Part shown: piece by piece, positions 1 through 12,111 of the stretch | How the letters are laid out: every line of letters starts with the position of its first letter | How positions within the stretch are numbered: the first letter of the stretch is position 1 | From: Cepaea nemoralis | Taxonomy: Eukaryota > Mollusca > Gastropoda > Stylommatophora > Helicidae | Direction: 5' to 3' | NCBI GenBank assembly: GCA_014155875.1 | Contig: JACEFZ010025087.1 | Coordinates: forward strand, 329,001 to 393,000 | Length of the DNA: 64,000 nt | The notes under the pieces: generated by a model | Told to the model about the DNA's origin: nothing | Database searches by the model: none | Seen by the model: only the letters and a program-made list of their open reading frames with translations | Translations under genes and position numbers: made by a program

Positions 1-1553
1 TGATGAGACTACATTGACCTAATAGTCATACATTGATGAGATTGCATTGACCAAATATTCATACATTGATGAGATTAAGTTGACCAGAAAATGATACATT
101 GAGATTAAGTTGACTTGATAGTCATACATTGAGATTAAGTTGACCTAATAGTCATACATTGATGAGACTACATTGTCCTAATAGTCATACATTGATGAGA
201 TTGCATTGACCAAATAGTCATACATTGATGAGATTAAGTTGACCAGAAAATGATACATTGAGATTAAGTTGACTTGATAGTCATACATTGAGATTAAGTT
301 GACCTGATAGTCATACATTGAGATTAAGTTGACATGATAGTCATACATTAGTGAGATTAAGTTGACATGATAGTCATACATTAGTGAGATTAAGTTGACA
401 TGATAGTCATACATTGATGAGATTAAGTTGACATGATAGTCGTACATTGATGAGATTAAGTTGACATGATAGTCATACATTGATGACATTACATTGACCA
501 AATAGTCATACATTGATGAGATTAAGTTGACATGATAGTCATACATTGATGAGATTAAGTTGACATGATAGTCATACATTGGTGAGATTAAGTTGACCAG
601 AAATTCATACATTGATGACATTACATTGACCAAATAGTCATACATTGATGAGATTACATTGACCAAATAGTCATACAATTATGAGATTACATTGACCAAA
701 TAGTCATACATTGATGAGATTAAGTTGACATGATAGTCATACATTGATGAGATTACATTGACCAAATAGTTATACATTGATGAGACTACATTGACCTAAT
801 AGTCATACATTGATGAGATTACATTGACCAAATAGTCATACATTGATGAGATTAAGTTGACATGATAGTCATACATTGATGAGATTAAGTTGACATGATA
901 GTCATACATTAATGAGATTAAGTTGACATGATAGTCATACATAAATGAAATTAAGTTGACATGATAGTCATACATTAATGAGATTAAGTTGACATGATAG
1001 TCATACATTGATGAGATTACATTGACCAAATAGTCATACATTGATGAGATTAAGTTGATATGATAGTCATACATTAATGAGATTAAGTGGACATGATAGT
1101 CATACATTGATGACATTACATTGACCAAATAGTCATACATTGATGAGATTAAGTTGACATGATAGTCACACATTGATGAGATTAAGTTGACATGATAGTC
1201 ATACATTGATGAGATTAAGTTGACATGATAGTCATACATTAATGAGATTAAGTTGACATGATAGTCATACATTGATGAGATTAAGTTGACATGATAGTCC
1301 ATACATTGATGAGATTAAGTTGACATGATAGTCATACATTGATGACATTACATTGACCAAATAGTCATACATTGATGAGATTAAGTTGACATGATAGCCA
1401 TACATTAGTGAGATTAAGTTGACATAATAGTCATACATTAGTGAGATTAAGTTGACATGATAGTCATACATTAATGAGATTAAGTTGACATGATGGTCAT
1501 ACATTAATGAGATTAAGTTGACATGATGGTCATACATTAATGAGATTAAGTTG
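1..1553. repeat. Minisatellite array, 33-bp unit (30-bp variants)
   Basis: Near-perfect tandem copies of a 33-bp unit containing 'gatagtcatacattgatgag' followed by a taagttgac or tacattgac segment; some copies lose three bases (30 bp). About 45 copies, running off the left edge. Because both unit lengths are multiples of three, the - strand stays open and reads a repetitive MYDYHVNLIS-type peptide. No non-repetitive coding flank, splice site or promoter supports a gene. The array resumes in degenerate form after a foreign block at 1554-2065. Confidence 0.95.
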
Positions 1554-2065
1554 TCAGGTCCTAGTTAGATATGACTGAGCTACTGTATGACAGTAGACGG
1601 TACTACCTGCTTCTGTTAGCGCTGAATGGTGGGCGACGCTGACCAAACCTGACACCCCACATTGTGCCAACGGCTTCGGGCAGAGGAGCGCAATTGGAAG
1701 GATACAAGCCTTATCCTAGTGCGAGAAAATGCATCCTAAAGACTAAATGTCATGGCAGGGCAGACCAGGCCCTAATCCTTGGTTGGCAACCGGTCTAGGA
1801 ATGAAGTTCCGACAGGCGGACAGTTAGAGCATTGCTTTGCTGATCCGGCAGCTTCTGCAGCTTGTCTTGTTCCAGACGTATTGGTGTTACCTTTCCTCTG
1901 GAATACACTAGACAGGCTGAGAGAGGGATCATGATGCATGTGCAACACATGATCTCTAAATTCAGTTCAGGCTTTGTGTTATGGAGAGGTATAACTCTAT
2001 TTTACAAACTATCGTCTGTCAAGACGGTAAGGTGCCAGTCAGTCGATGAGATAAGTTGTATAGAC
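1554..2065. other. Non-repetitive block interrupting the 33-bp array
   Basis: About 510 bp of complex sequence with no tandem structure, bounded on both sides by the 33-bp minisatellite. That layout is what an insertion into the array would give. I see no clear terminal repeats, tRNA-like promoter boxes or recognisable transposase/RT motifs, and the short open frames here are not convincing. Identity unknown; an old interspersed repeat is the most likely explanation. Confidence 0.45.
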
Positions 2066-2345
2066 AGACAGTCATACATTGATGACATAACGTGAACATG
2101 ATAGTCATACATTAATGAGATTAAGTTGACATGATAGTCATACATTAATAAGATTAAGTTGATGTGATAGTCATACATTAATGAGGTTAATTTGACATGA
2201 TAGTAGTGGATTAATGAGGTTACATTAATATGTTAGTCATACATTGATGAGATTACATTGACCTGATAGTAATAGATTAATGAGGTTACGTTAACATGAT
2301 AGTCATACATTGATCTGATTACGCTAATCTAACAGTCATACATGT
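2066..2345. repeat. Degenerate continuation of the 33-bp minisatellite
   Basis: Diverged copies of the first array's unit (gatagtcatacattaatgag and variants such as 'gaggttacattaatatg'). Copies here differ from each other far more than those at 1-1553, as expected for the older, less homogenised edge of an array. Confidence 0.85.
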
Positions 2346-2399
2346 TCGAACAAACTGCCTCATAAGAAAACTGCTTGCCAGTGATAGATCTGTCTGTGA

Positions 2400-2764
2400 C
2401 TTATGTGACTTTGCACTGCGAAACATCACTTAAGACACATACATTGCAAAACATTATCTAAAGCACATTGTGAAACATCACCCAAGACACTTACATTGTG
2501 AAATATCACCTAAAGCACTTTGTAAAACATCACCCAAGACATTTACATTATGAAATATCACCTAAAATATATTGTGAAACACTACCCATGACACATTGTG
2601 AAATATCACCTAAAGCACATTGTGAAACATCACCCAAGACATATTATTAAATATCACCTAAAATACATTGTGAAACATTGCCCAAGACACTTACATTATG
2701 AAATATCACCTAAAATCATTGTGAAACATTGCCCAAGGCATATTATGAAATATCACCTATAATA
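2400..2764. repeat. Degenerate ~50-bp tandem repeat, left part
   Basis: Tandem copies built from two related half units, 'cattgtgaaacatcacccaa' plus gacacttacattgtg, and 'aaatatcacctaaagcac'. Repeats continue with the same motifs at 4114-4440, so one array was split by the mariner element between them. Confidence 0.85.
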
Positions 2765-2766
2765 TA

Positions 2767-4113
2767 AGGGGTATTCATTTGAAACCCGTTCCAATGGCTT
2801 TATTACAAAAGCATGAAAGAAACATTAACGGGTGTGGTAGAATTAAACAAAGCATTCTTTTTGAATGAATTATGCACCATGGGTTGGTCAGAAGAAGTTG
2901 CGGTAGACATTCAGGCAAGCATCCCATTGCTTAGGTAGGCGGTGAATGCAGTCCGCAAAAAAGGATTGTGGTTGTTCACTGAACCAAGTGTTTATCGCGT
3001 TCATTACGTCTGCATCTGTGTGAAATCTTTGTGCCTGGAGAGCTTTTTTTTAGATGTCCGAACAAATGAAAATCACATGGTGACCAGTCAGGACTGTAGA
3101 CTGAATATTGCAGAATTTCCCATTTCTTCCTTGCTAATGCTTCCTGCACAACTTTTGTGATATGCGGACGAGCATTATCGTGCAACAAAATCACACTGTG
3201 AGAAAGCATGCCGGGTCATTTATTCTTGATGGCTTTTTGCAGCTTATCTAATGTTTGCAAGTAGTGGTTAGAGTTGATGTTGACACCAGGTTTTTTAAAG
3301 TTGGCCAACAATAGCCCTTCATGGTAAAAAAAAATGCGCTCAGCCTAACCTTACCAGCAGAAACCTGTAACTTAAATTGTTTGGCTTTTGGTGATCCAGC
3401 ATGCTTCAATTGCATGCTCTCTCTTTTGCTGCTCGGTTCAAAGTGGTGACACCATGATTCATCACCTGCCACTATGCGGAAGAGAAATGCATCACCCTCT
3501 ACTCTGTAACGCAGCAAGTGGTTCAAACACCATCCCATGATTTCCTGTTTTTGGTGGTCGGTCAACATCTGTGGTACCCACTGTGAACACACCTTCCGAT
3601 ATTGCAGTTTCTTACGAATGACCTTTTGAATTGTCCCAATTGACACATCAAATTCTTTCACTAGCGAACGTATGCTTCGAAAACGGTTCATCTGTACTGC
3701 TGCATCAATTTTGGCGATGGTTTTTTCTGTTGCAACAATATGCACTTGACCCGGCTGTCAAAGATCTGTCGTGAACTGACGTCCTTTCAGAAACATTCGT
3801 GCTCAGTCTGTCACTGTTGTCTTCAACACACATTTGTTACCGTACGCTGCCTGCATTCTTCAATGAATGTCCACTGGTCGACATCCTTTAAATGAAAGAA
3901 ACTGAATCACCGCTCTTTGAGCTTCTTTGGACAGATTTCGGATCAACCTGGCCATTTTCTCAATGGTCAGAAACAGAACCTATGCATCATGGGATGATAA
4001 GCACTTGCTCTTTTATTCATTGGGCAGTACTTATCACATGACTATGACATGATCATGTTCAACGTACGCAATTACGCGCGGTGTGGCACGAAGGGATTTC
4101 AAATGAACACCGC
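2767..4113 (-). mobile_element. mariner-family DNA transposon (degenerate copy)
   Basis: A 1347-bp element flanked by TA on both sides (2765-2766 and 4114-4115), the target duplication made by Tc1/mariner elements. Inverted termini match imperfectly: the left end reads ggggtattcatttgaaaccc and the right end, on the opposite strand, ggtgttcatttgaaatccc. The interior holds a broken transposase on the - strand. The flanks are the same tandem repeat, so the element landed inside an existing minisatellite. Length fits the family norm of about 1.3 kb. Confidence 0.93.
2976..3745 (-). pseudogene. mariner transposase remnant (SETMAR-like)
   Basis: Two - strand open segments together cover much of a mariner transposase. 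The upstream one (3248-3745) has a helix-turn-helix-like region (RSLVKEFDVSIGTIQKVIRK) and the first catalytic aspartate in AGDESWCHHFEP, followed by SPKAKQFKLQVSAGKV. The downstream one (2976-3209) has the second catalytic block, VILLHDNARPH, and the YSPDWSPCDFHLFGHLKK block with the third catalytic aspartate (DD34D type). The two are in different frames and the N-terminus is damaged, so no active enzyme is made. Family identity is secure; activity is excluded by the breaks. Confidence 0.92.
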
Positions 4114-4440
4114 TAATACATTGTGAAACATTGCCCAAGACGCTTACATTGTGAAATGTCACATAAGACACTTTGTGAAAGACCATTCAAGACACAATAT
4201 CAAACATAACCCAAGTCACTTGCTTTGTCAGAGATTACCTAAGCCACTTAAATTGTCAAACATCACCATAGACACATTATGCAACATCATCTAAGGTGCA
4301 TTATGTTACATCATCGAAGACACATTGTGATATTAAGACACTTACATTGTCAAACATCACCAGAGACATATTATGTAACAGCACTCGAGACATCATGTAA
4401 CATCTCCCAAGATACTTACATTGTCAAACATCACCAAAGT
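4114..4440. repeat. Degenerate ~50-bp tandem repeat, right part
   Basis: Continuation of the array at 2400-2764 beyond the mariner insertion, with the same 'cattgtgaaacat...cccaagac' motifs and then more diverged copies containing 'cttacattgtcaaacatcac'. Confidence 0.8.
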
Positions 4441-5175
4441 CACTTACATGTTTATAGACAGTGTTGTTGATTGTCAAATATTGAGCCCATCATGCAGTGA
4501 AGATGTATATTATCTTCTCATCTGCCTACAGCTGAAAGCATTCGAGTGTCCCCTGCTGGCCAACAATTTGCAGACTGTACAGAAGCAGCTGGCAGGTTGC
4601 CTTGCTCAGATAGGTTGGCCATTTTTCTCAAGTTGTTTATGTTTATACTGAGTTCCTGTTGTATGTTGAATTCACAAGAAATACTTCAGCAAAACTTTTA
4701 TATTAGTGGCGGATCATTAGACATGCTGTTTGGCCAGAAATGCCTTGTATGGTGAAACTTAGTGCTGAGAGGCGCCAAGTAATAATAGAATGTGCAATCC
4801 TTCACTGTAAATGGGCAGATTAAAGTTATAAACAACAAGCAGAAACACTTTTTTTAAAAACTATAAATGTGACACAGAGATAATTAAAATTATTCCATGC
4901 TTTCATATATTCAAGGGCTTGTTATTAAGAAATTTAGATAAACAAAATGAATCTTCTGTTGTGTAAAATCTAGGTAACGGCTAATAAAGTTTATTAAAGT
5001 AAACAATTCACATAATGGAGCACACACTAAGAATTACAGTGAAACAGTGTGTGAAACTACAAGGAGCTAGACAAAGTAGCAGGACATATGGCTACACAGT
5101 CTGATGGAAAACGGGCAAAAAAAAGCACTGGAATTGAATTCATAAAATAAAACAGGGAGATTGAAGATGCTGCTG
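4441..5175. other. Unannotated AT-rich sequence
   Basis: No tandem repeat, transposon domain or plausible exon recognised. Short open frames at 4421-4755 overlap the edge of the preceding repeat and show no coding signature. Confidence 0.4.
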
Positions 5176-5179
5176 ACAT

Positions 5180-5540
5180 TTTATGTTAGTGTAAATCTAA
5201 AAACTTCTAAAGAGTTCAAAGCTTGTATGGTGATAGTGAGAAAATGAGTGTTGAAATGCTGTATAGAACCCATACTGTTGTATGCATGTGAAACATGGAC
5301 ACTTGGCACTCAAGTTGAGGAATATCTAATGGCTTTGGAAATGTGATTTCTTAGGAAAATGCTAATAATAGCATGGGCAAACAGAAAAATTGAATGACAG
5401 AGTTCTATGAGAAACAAATGCAAACCATAAATTTATTAGAGAAATTAGACTTAGTCAAGATGTTTTTTGCACATAAGGAGAAATGAACTTGCAAATGTAG
5501 TGACAACTGGCAAACTTGATGGGAAAAAAGCAAGGGATGT
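5180..5540 (+). mobile_element. 5'-truncated RTE-like LINE fragment
   Basis: Diverged copy of the 3' part of the LINE at 7495-11402. Shared segments include the region encoding 'EPILLYACETWT', the 'FLRKM' block and the 'REIRLSQD...RRNELANVVTTGKLDGKK' stretch. It contains stops and indels (for example the TGA after GGAAATG) and is clearly dead. Orientation is + as in the longer copy. Confidence 0.8.
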
Positions 5541-5559
5541 GGCGAATTTTTGTTGTGAA

Positions 5560-7300
5560 GAACAATATTGCATTGTACACTGTAAATGCATTACTATATG
5601 CTTGAACACTTATAAGAGGAATTTCTCATAAGAATAACTATTTCTTGATTCCCAGGTGAGTTCACCTTATCAGGTCTGCACTGTACCTGGATAACATGGC
5701 CACATAGCATAAATAGGATGTTTGTAAGGCAAAGCAAAATGATAATAAATATAGATAAATTGTCACATATTTCAAAAAAGTGTTCCACTTTTTATATCTG
5801 GGTCACTAAAGAGGTAATCCTGACTTTCCAATGACTTCGAGATCTATGTGGATAGTAGCTATTAGCATTGTTTGCCAAGGCAGGCAGGTCAAGAGATAGG
5901 GGCCAGTCAAAAGGTAACATGCATCTGCTCCTTGCAGATGCTGTTGCAGGTTAGGAGAGGCAAATTAGACAGAAATGTCTGCCAACAGTTGATGTATTAA
6001 ACCAGAGACTTGAACAAACAATGTAAAATAACTTGTTTTATAATGATGTAAAAACAGAATCAGAGTAACAGTTTATAACATGAGTTCATCAGTAACAATA
6101 TCAGAGTTGCGTGCTTCCACTGAAGCAACTTCAACCAATAAGGAACTCCCATTTGTAGTGTCAGAAGTAAAAAAATAAAATAAAATAGCCTGGCATAAAC
6201 AGTATTGTATTAAAAAAAATACAGCATCTGATGTCTGTGCCAGATTCCTTGTAGCAACAGAAAAAATCAAGTCTGCACCCATTTCACAGAATAAGCAATA
6301 CAAACAGAAAGTACAGATAATTTTATAGCCAGGGAAGAACAGAGCATTGCAGGTTTTGGATCGGAGCACACAACACAGGACTGAAATATTAAGAAATACA
6401 AACAGGTATGTATAGCTACTGTGAAAATATGAGACACACTAAAGACGGACAGTGTACATACCTTACAATGGACTCCATAATGGTGAACATAAATCAGAGT
6501 GAAAATATCAAAAATAAAAAGAGAAAATCCAAAAAATATATAATAATAACATTAAAAATAAGTATTCTAGGACACAACAAACAACATTTTGATTATACAA
6601 ATCTTCATTAGTGATGGAACAACACAAACAGACCTAAAGAAAAACATGAAATAATAAAATAATATTAAAACACAACTCCTTTCTTGTCAAGAAGGCATAC
6701 AAGTTTAGTTCATTTCAGTTCTTAAAGGTGCTCATTTTCTACAAAAGTTGAGAACAGTAATAATGGGGTTTGAGGACAAATGATAGAATACGAGATAACA
6801 GAAAACTGAGAAAAATCATCTGATAGTGTTTGGGTTAGGCTTGTGCTCTGTCTGGAGAAGTGATAGTGTGTCACCTACACCAGATAATGTGACCCACCAG
6901 AGGATATGTTGATGGTATGTTCCGGAAGGATCTGTTTCTGACACATGCATTAGGATTTGTTTCTGACACCTTTGATAACATGTCTTGCACTAAGCATAAA
7001 TTATTACACAAATTAACACACTTGTTATTAGTGGTACATGGGTTTGCTAAGGTACATATTCATTATAACATCCGTAGTTTACTGAACCACATTGGAGAAG
7101 TGTTACTGAAAAATAAATAATAATTATTACTAATCCAGATTTTTTTACATTTGGGCCAGTCACAATGGTTAAAACTGTTTCATCTCGCTTTAAAACTATA
7201 TTGTTAGAATATCTGTTTGTGTCTAGAATTGTTCATTTTAAGCAGACTGTATCTAAATGGCATAGGGGGAATGTAATATAAAATTATTGTGTAGTCATAT
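5560..7300. other. AT-rich sequence with no recognised gene
   Basis: I see no transposon domains, tandem arrays or convincing exons. Open frames of 60-98 codons on both strands have ordinary AT-rich composition and no family motifs. It may be intron or intergenic DNA upstream of the first recognised host exon. Confidence 0.4.
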
Positions 7301-7317
7301 TCTATAGAATAATGTGC

Positions 7318-7469
7318 CGTCCGGGAAGGTTAACCCGGTCAACAAATGCCCACAGAAGTCGGATGTGTCGGCCTAACGGCGCATGAACGCAGCTCTGCTG
7401 TAAACAGGCACAACGCAGTCACATCCAAAAAAAGAAACTCCGGATGAACGCAGAAGAAGAAGAAGAAGA
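7318..7469 (+). mobile_element. Short retroposon family A (SINE-like) with (GAA)n tail
   Basis: A 152-bp element bounded by an exact 12-bp target-site duplication, agaataatgtgc, at 7306-7317 and 7470-7481. The body starts cgtccgggaaggttaacccg and ends in a gaagaagaa tract, the classical layout of a retroposed SINE. Related copies occur at about 21818-21960 (+), 51056-51275 (-), 53968-54114 (-) and 62134-62280 (-). I cannot identify a convincing pol III A/B box pair, so it may be a tail-derived or truncated SINE. Confidence 0.88.
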
Positions 7470-7813
7470 AGAATAATGTGCAGATAATCTACCAATAGGA
7501 ACTTCCGGTAAAATGGTGACGATGTGATGCGTTTATTCTTCGGGACGACGCTGTTTTAGTGTTTTCCTGTGGATTATGTGGTGTTATTTCGTATCCGTTT
7601 ATTGGAAGTGTTCAAAAGAAGCCACAGAAGGCAGGTGGTGGATGAAATTATGAGTGCAGTCGACAGATAGTTGTTGGTTATGGTTTCAAGTTTCGCGATG
7701 GTAGGCAGAAGATCTCTTTCATGAGACAGTGGCTGCGGTCACCCGGACAGTATGATCACTGCCAAGAAGGAAAGCAACGGCAAACTATCTTCTTTAAAAG
7801 TGTCTAGTTCATT

Positions 7814-9192
7814 ATGATTTGCTTAAAGACGGATCATCGCAAGACAAGGGCAGAGACATTAAAATTAGCAACATGGAATGTTAGGACATTAAATGACAAC
7901 AACAAATTAGATGACATCAAACAAGAAATGGAAAGAGAGAAAATTAATATTTTAGGATTGTGCGAAACGAGATGGACAGGAGCAGGCACCAAGATAGATG
8001 AGGATTTTAAGAAACACCAAAATCTGTTAAAGGATATTGGGCAGTGTCAGACAGAGATCTACGAGTTAAATTAAGTGGCAGACCTTTTGGCATAAATGTT
8101 ATTCAAGTATATGCCCCAACAGGAGAATCCAGTGAAGATAGTGTAGAAGAATTTTATAATGACATTGTCTGCTTTAGAGAAATGTAAAAATTCAGAAATA
8201 AACATCATAATTGGGGACTTCAATGCAAAAGTAAGAAATCAAGGTGATAGATACACAGTAGGAAACTATGGTTTAGGAGAGAGAAATGAAAGAGGATACA
8301 GACTCGTAGAGTGGGCAAAAGAACAGGAAATGATTGTAGGAAACACCTGGTTTAAGCAACACCCTAGAAGATTATGGACATGGAGGACTCCTGATAACAG
8401 GATTAGAAACCAGACTGATTATATTTTGAATAGCAGAAAATTTAGAAATGTGCTAACAATAGCAAAAACAGTTCCCAGTGCTGATTGTTATAGTGACCAC
8501 AGATTACTTACAGGAACATTGAGGATAAAGTTAAAGAAAGTCAAGTATAAAACAGGAAACGCTAAATATGATTTGTGTACATTGAGTAACGACAAGGAAA
8601 TACAAAACAAATTCATCACAGAAGTACAGAACAGATTTGATATATTATCTGATCTAGAGATCCTATTCCAGGATGTGGATGATCAATGAGAAATGTTGAA
8701 GAATTCAATCAGTTTGGCTGCAGACACAACTATTCCAAAATTAAAGAATGTGGGTCGTAAGAAATGGATGACTGAAGAAATTTTACAGCTAATGGAAACA
8801 AGAAGACTCAACAAAAATAATTCTGCCAAATATGAAGAAATTCACAGACAAGTCAGAATATTATGTAAGGAGGCAAAAGAAGCATGGCTTGAGAAAAATT
8901 GCTTAGAAATTGAAAAACAACACAGCAGTCAAAATACCAAATTAGTGCACAAAAGAATTCAGGAACTTACTAATAAAAGAACAATTACATCAGCAGGCTG
9001 TCTAAAAACTAAAGATGGCAAAATCCTAATAGAAAAAGATCAGATTCTACATGTATGGTCAGATTATGTGACAAACCTTTATGATGATAACAGAGATGAA
9101 CAGTATGATATTCAATTTAATAATGAAGGACTGCCAATTTTGAAGATGGAGGTTCGAAATGTTCTTAAACATTTGAATGAATCACCCCAAAA
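7814..9192 (+). pseudogene. LINE-1 endonuclease domain and linker (broken)
   Basis: The reading frame begins near 7814 and shows the AP-endonuclease start block LATWNVRTLND, then ILGLCETRWTGAG. After a frameshift near 8035 it continues VIQVYAPTGESSEDS, and after another near 8160 it reads IIIGDFNAKV, GLGERNERGYRLVEWA and the YSDHRLLTG terminal block with its catalytic Asp-His pair. An in-frame TGA lies at 8687-8689 and the frame resumes at once (MLKNSISLAAD) into the EN-RT linker, up to NESPQ at the edge of an insertion. At least two frameshifts and one stop make it non-functional. Confidence 0.9.
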
Positions 9193-9194
9193 AA

Positions 9195-9930
9195 AAACGA
9201 GAAGTAGATTGTGAGCTTTACTAAAACACGACTACAAGAGACAAATTGGACGTTGCGGCCAAAGCCTCCATCAGCACAGGACAAACAAATACAAACCAAC
9301 ACAAACCTACATGAAACACACTATGACAATATTAAACTATTAAACTAATTAAATGTACTCATCTGATTCTGTGTCCTTGCTTGGAAAGACTGACATGCGT
9401 AGGGCTCCAGTGGATTAATAGACCGGATGTATGGTATACGGGTCAAAGGTCAAGCGGGAGGGGAGTGGGGTGGAGAAGCACCCATGTGTGCGGAAAAGTG
9501 AAATTTAAGACCGGCAAAGATGTCGTGGACGCAGTTGACAATTAGCAATTCTCGTTAAGCGCTCGAAAAACCGCTGCGGAAAACTACATAGTGTTAGTCC
9601 ACACAGAGGGGCATGAATGGCGGTCGTTCAGAAAACGATGGCAAAACACCGAACGTAAACCTGCCAAGAAAGTTGACTGTGATGTCCTTTAAAGGACCTG
9701 CACGTACCTAGATGGTGGACTGTAAGCTAGGGGGTGGGAGGGGGTGGGGTAGGGAGTTAAATGAAGCTGTGTTGGACATTAAGGCCGTGAGGGGAGAGAG
9801 TGCCCAACTGGAAGATGAGATGGTGTTCCAATGTCTTCCGATCCCGTTCGTGGGATGCGCATGATTTGATGGCCGTGACCTGTATGTCGGCTGCGCCATG
9901 GTGGTCAGGACTGTTGAAATGCATGGATAC
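9195..9930 (+). mobile_element. Insertion in LINE-1 containing a SINE family C copy
   Basis: RT coding is interrupted between NESPQ (ending near 9192) and the APGSDNITTEM block that resumes near 9935. The roughly 740-bp insert includes, near 9600-9690, the family C signature 'cgttcagaaaacgatggcaa', later ttgactgtgatgtccttt. The rest is unidentified G-rich sequence. I found no clear target-site duplication, so the insert may be composite. A one-base slip in the C-run near 9946-9951 also shifts the frame. Confidence 0.75.
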
Positions 9931-11399
9931 TGGAAGCTGGCAAGGCCCCCCGGTTCAGATAACATCACAACAGAAATGATTAAAGCTTTAGAAGAACATG
10001 GAATAGATCAAATCACCAGACTGCTGAACTCATTATATGATACCGGACACATACCTTCTGAATTATGTAATTCTGAATTTATTGCAATCCCAAAGAAATC
10101 AGGAGCCTTGGAATGTGATCAACATAGAACAATTAGTATAATGAGTCACATCACAAAGATTTTGCTACGAATTATCATGCAAAGAGTGAAGAAGAAAATA
10201 CAACCTGAAATAGGGGAAGAACAATGTGGGTTTGTAGAAGGAAAGGGTACAGTAAATGCTGTGTCTATGTTGCGTTCAGTTATTGAACGTTCTATAGAAG
10301 TAAACAAAGATATACATCTTTGCTTTATTGACTACACAAAGGCTTTCGATAGAGTAAGACATGTCAACATGGTAGATATGCTTGCAGATCTACAAATTGA
10401 TGGGAAAGACATTAGACTTATAAAAAACATATATTGGAAACAACAAGCTGCCATAAGGATTGATAATGAAGTGGGACAATATCAGCTATTAAGAGAGGTG
10501 TTAGACAGGGATGTGTAATGTCTCCAGATCTTTTTTCCCTATACAGTGAAAATATTTTCAGAAATGTAGAAGATATAAATGGAATCAGCATTGGAGGATG
10601 AAACATCAATAACATTAGATATGCAGATGATACAGTATTGATTGCAGACAATGAGCAGGATCTGCAACAATTAGTAGATGCGGTTGTTGCACACAGTGAA
10701 CAATTGGGATTAGAATTAAATTGTAAAAAGACACAGATTATGGTCGTCACTAGGAAGAACGAAATACCACAATGTAATATACAAGTAAATGGGAATATTC
10801 TTCAACAAGTGAATCGGTACAATTATCTCAGAACAGTCATAACATCTGATGGGAGATGCCTTGTAGAGATTAGAACAAGAATCGCCATGGCGAAAGTAGC
10901 CTTTAGCAAGATGAAAAACATACTGACCAATAAAAAGATGTCAATTGAAACGAGAAAAAGAGTGTTGAGGTGCTACATAGAGCCTGTTCTTTTGTATGGA
11001 TGTGAAACTTGGACAATGAGCAGTCAAGCTGAAAAACATCTGATGGCTGCAGAAATGTGGTTTCTGAGGAAAATGCAAAGAATACCATGGACAGACAGAA
11101 AAACCAATGACCAAGTACTACAGGAGACAAATGAAAATCATAAATTGATTAGAGAAATTAGATGTAGACAGTCAAAATTTTTTGGACATGTTATGAGAAG
11201 AAATGGATTGGAGAACTTAGTGACAACTGGCAAGATTGAAGGGAACAGACCAAGGGGAAGACCGAGAAGTAAATACCTGGATGTCTTGGCCACATGGCAT
11301 GGTCGAGACAGGAACACTGAGCTGATCCACGACTCTGGTGATCGAGTGAAATGGCGAGTCATGACCGCTTACGCTTTCCGGCAGCACATGATTGATTGA
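9931..11399 (+). pseudogene. LINE-1 reverse transcriptase domain (broken)
   Basis: RT fingers and palm motifs are in order: PGSDNITTEMIKAL, FIAIPKK, CDQHRTISIMSH, GFVEGKGTVNAV, then motif A in LCFIDYTKAFDRV. A frameshift near 10495 splits off the GVRQGCVMSP block. A TGA near 10599 precedes the catalytic IRYADDTVLIAD box. Downstream come YLRTVITSDG, the LYGCETWTMSSQAEKHL thumb region and the KFFGHVMRRN...RGRPRSKYLD C-terminal block common in RTE elements. Most catalytic residues survive, but frame breaks make it non-functional. Confidence 0.92.
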
Positions 11400-11564
11400 T
11401 TGAATCTACCAGTAAGTATATGTGCTTGAGGCAATAAAATACAAGGGATGATGCTGCTACCTAGTGTATAAGATACATACATGTGTTATGGTATGTTATG
11501 TAAATATGACTGTGAAACTATTCTTGTTGGATACTGTTTAGTTGTGTGTGTTAGATGAGGCGGG

Positions 11565-11655
11565 ATGATGGTGTGTGTGTGTGTGTGTGTGTGTATGCAT
11601 GTGTGTGTGTATGCATGTGTGTGTGCTTCATGCGTGTGTGCGTGCATGCATATGC
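11565..11655. repeat. (TG)n-rich microsatellite
   Basis: Interrupted TG dinucleotide tract with ATGCA inserts. The + strand open frame here (MMVCVCVCV...) is purely a product of the repeat. Confidence 0.9.
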
Positions 11656-12111
11656 AAACTTGTACACATCCTCCATGTCTAGTGAGCCAGCAATGGTTTC
11701 TTGTTTCGGCTAGAATCTCTTGTATACATTGTATGCAAATGTACCAGCATGTAGCCTAGTTGTCTCCCTTGTTTTAAGCAGGAAGTATGTCAGAGATAAT
11801 GTACACATTTTCTAAGTGTTGAACTATATGATCTAGAAAATACATGCTTTATAGTATATAATAAATCTATGATTGTTTGGCTGTATTCTGTAAACCAAAT
11901 AATGTGCATACAGAAATGCATATATAGAAGTATATATATAGAAGATGGTATACATAGAACTGGCAGTGAAACTGTTTTAAAATATATGTGTGTTAGCATG
12001 CATTATAAACTCTATCTTTCCACAAGGTCACCTAATTTGTCACTTAAATTTATTTACAGTAGTTAATTCCAGAAAGCAGTTTCATATTTCTTATTTCCTG
12101 AATCTCCACAG

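Larger units (their letters stand above)
7495..11402 (+). mobile_element. RTE-like non-LTR retrotransposon (LINE-1 of this window)
   Basis: Near full-length LINE flanked by a 9-bp target-site duplication, aatctacca, at 7486-7494 and 11403-11411. Order: short 5' leader (7495-7813), AP-type endonuclease, linker, reverse transcriptase, and a 3' end of ATTG repeats (attgattgattg). Single-frame EN-RT organisation and a simple-repeat tail are typical of RTE-clade elements. It is inactivated by frameshifts, stops and a roughly 740-bp insertion at 9195-9930. It was inserted directly next to the family A retroposon at 7318-7469. Confidence 0.9.

Noticed and set aside
178..1537. MYDYHVNLIS repeat protein on the - strand
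   Set aside because: Product of 33/30-bp tandem units; no unique flanking coding sequence.
6073..6369. 98-codon - frame as a small gene
   Set aside because: No motif, no splice or promoter support; AT-rich background gives frames of this size on both strands.
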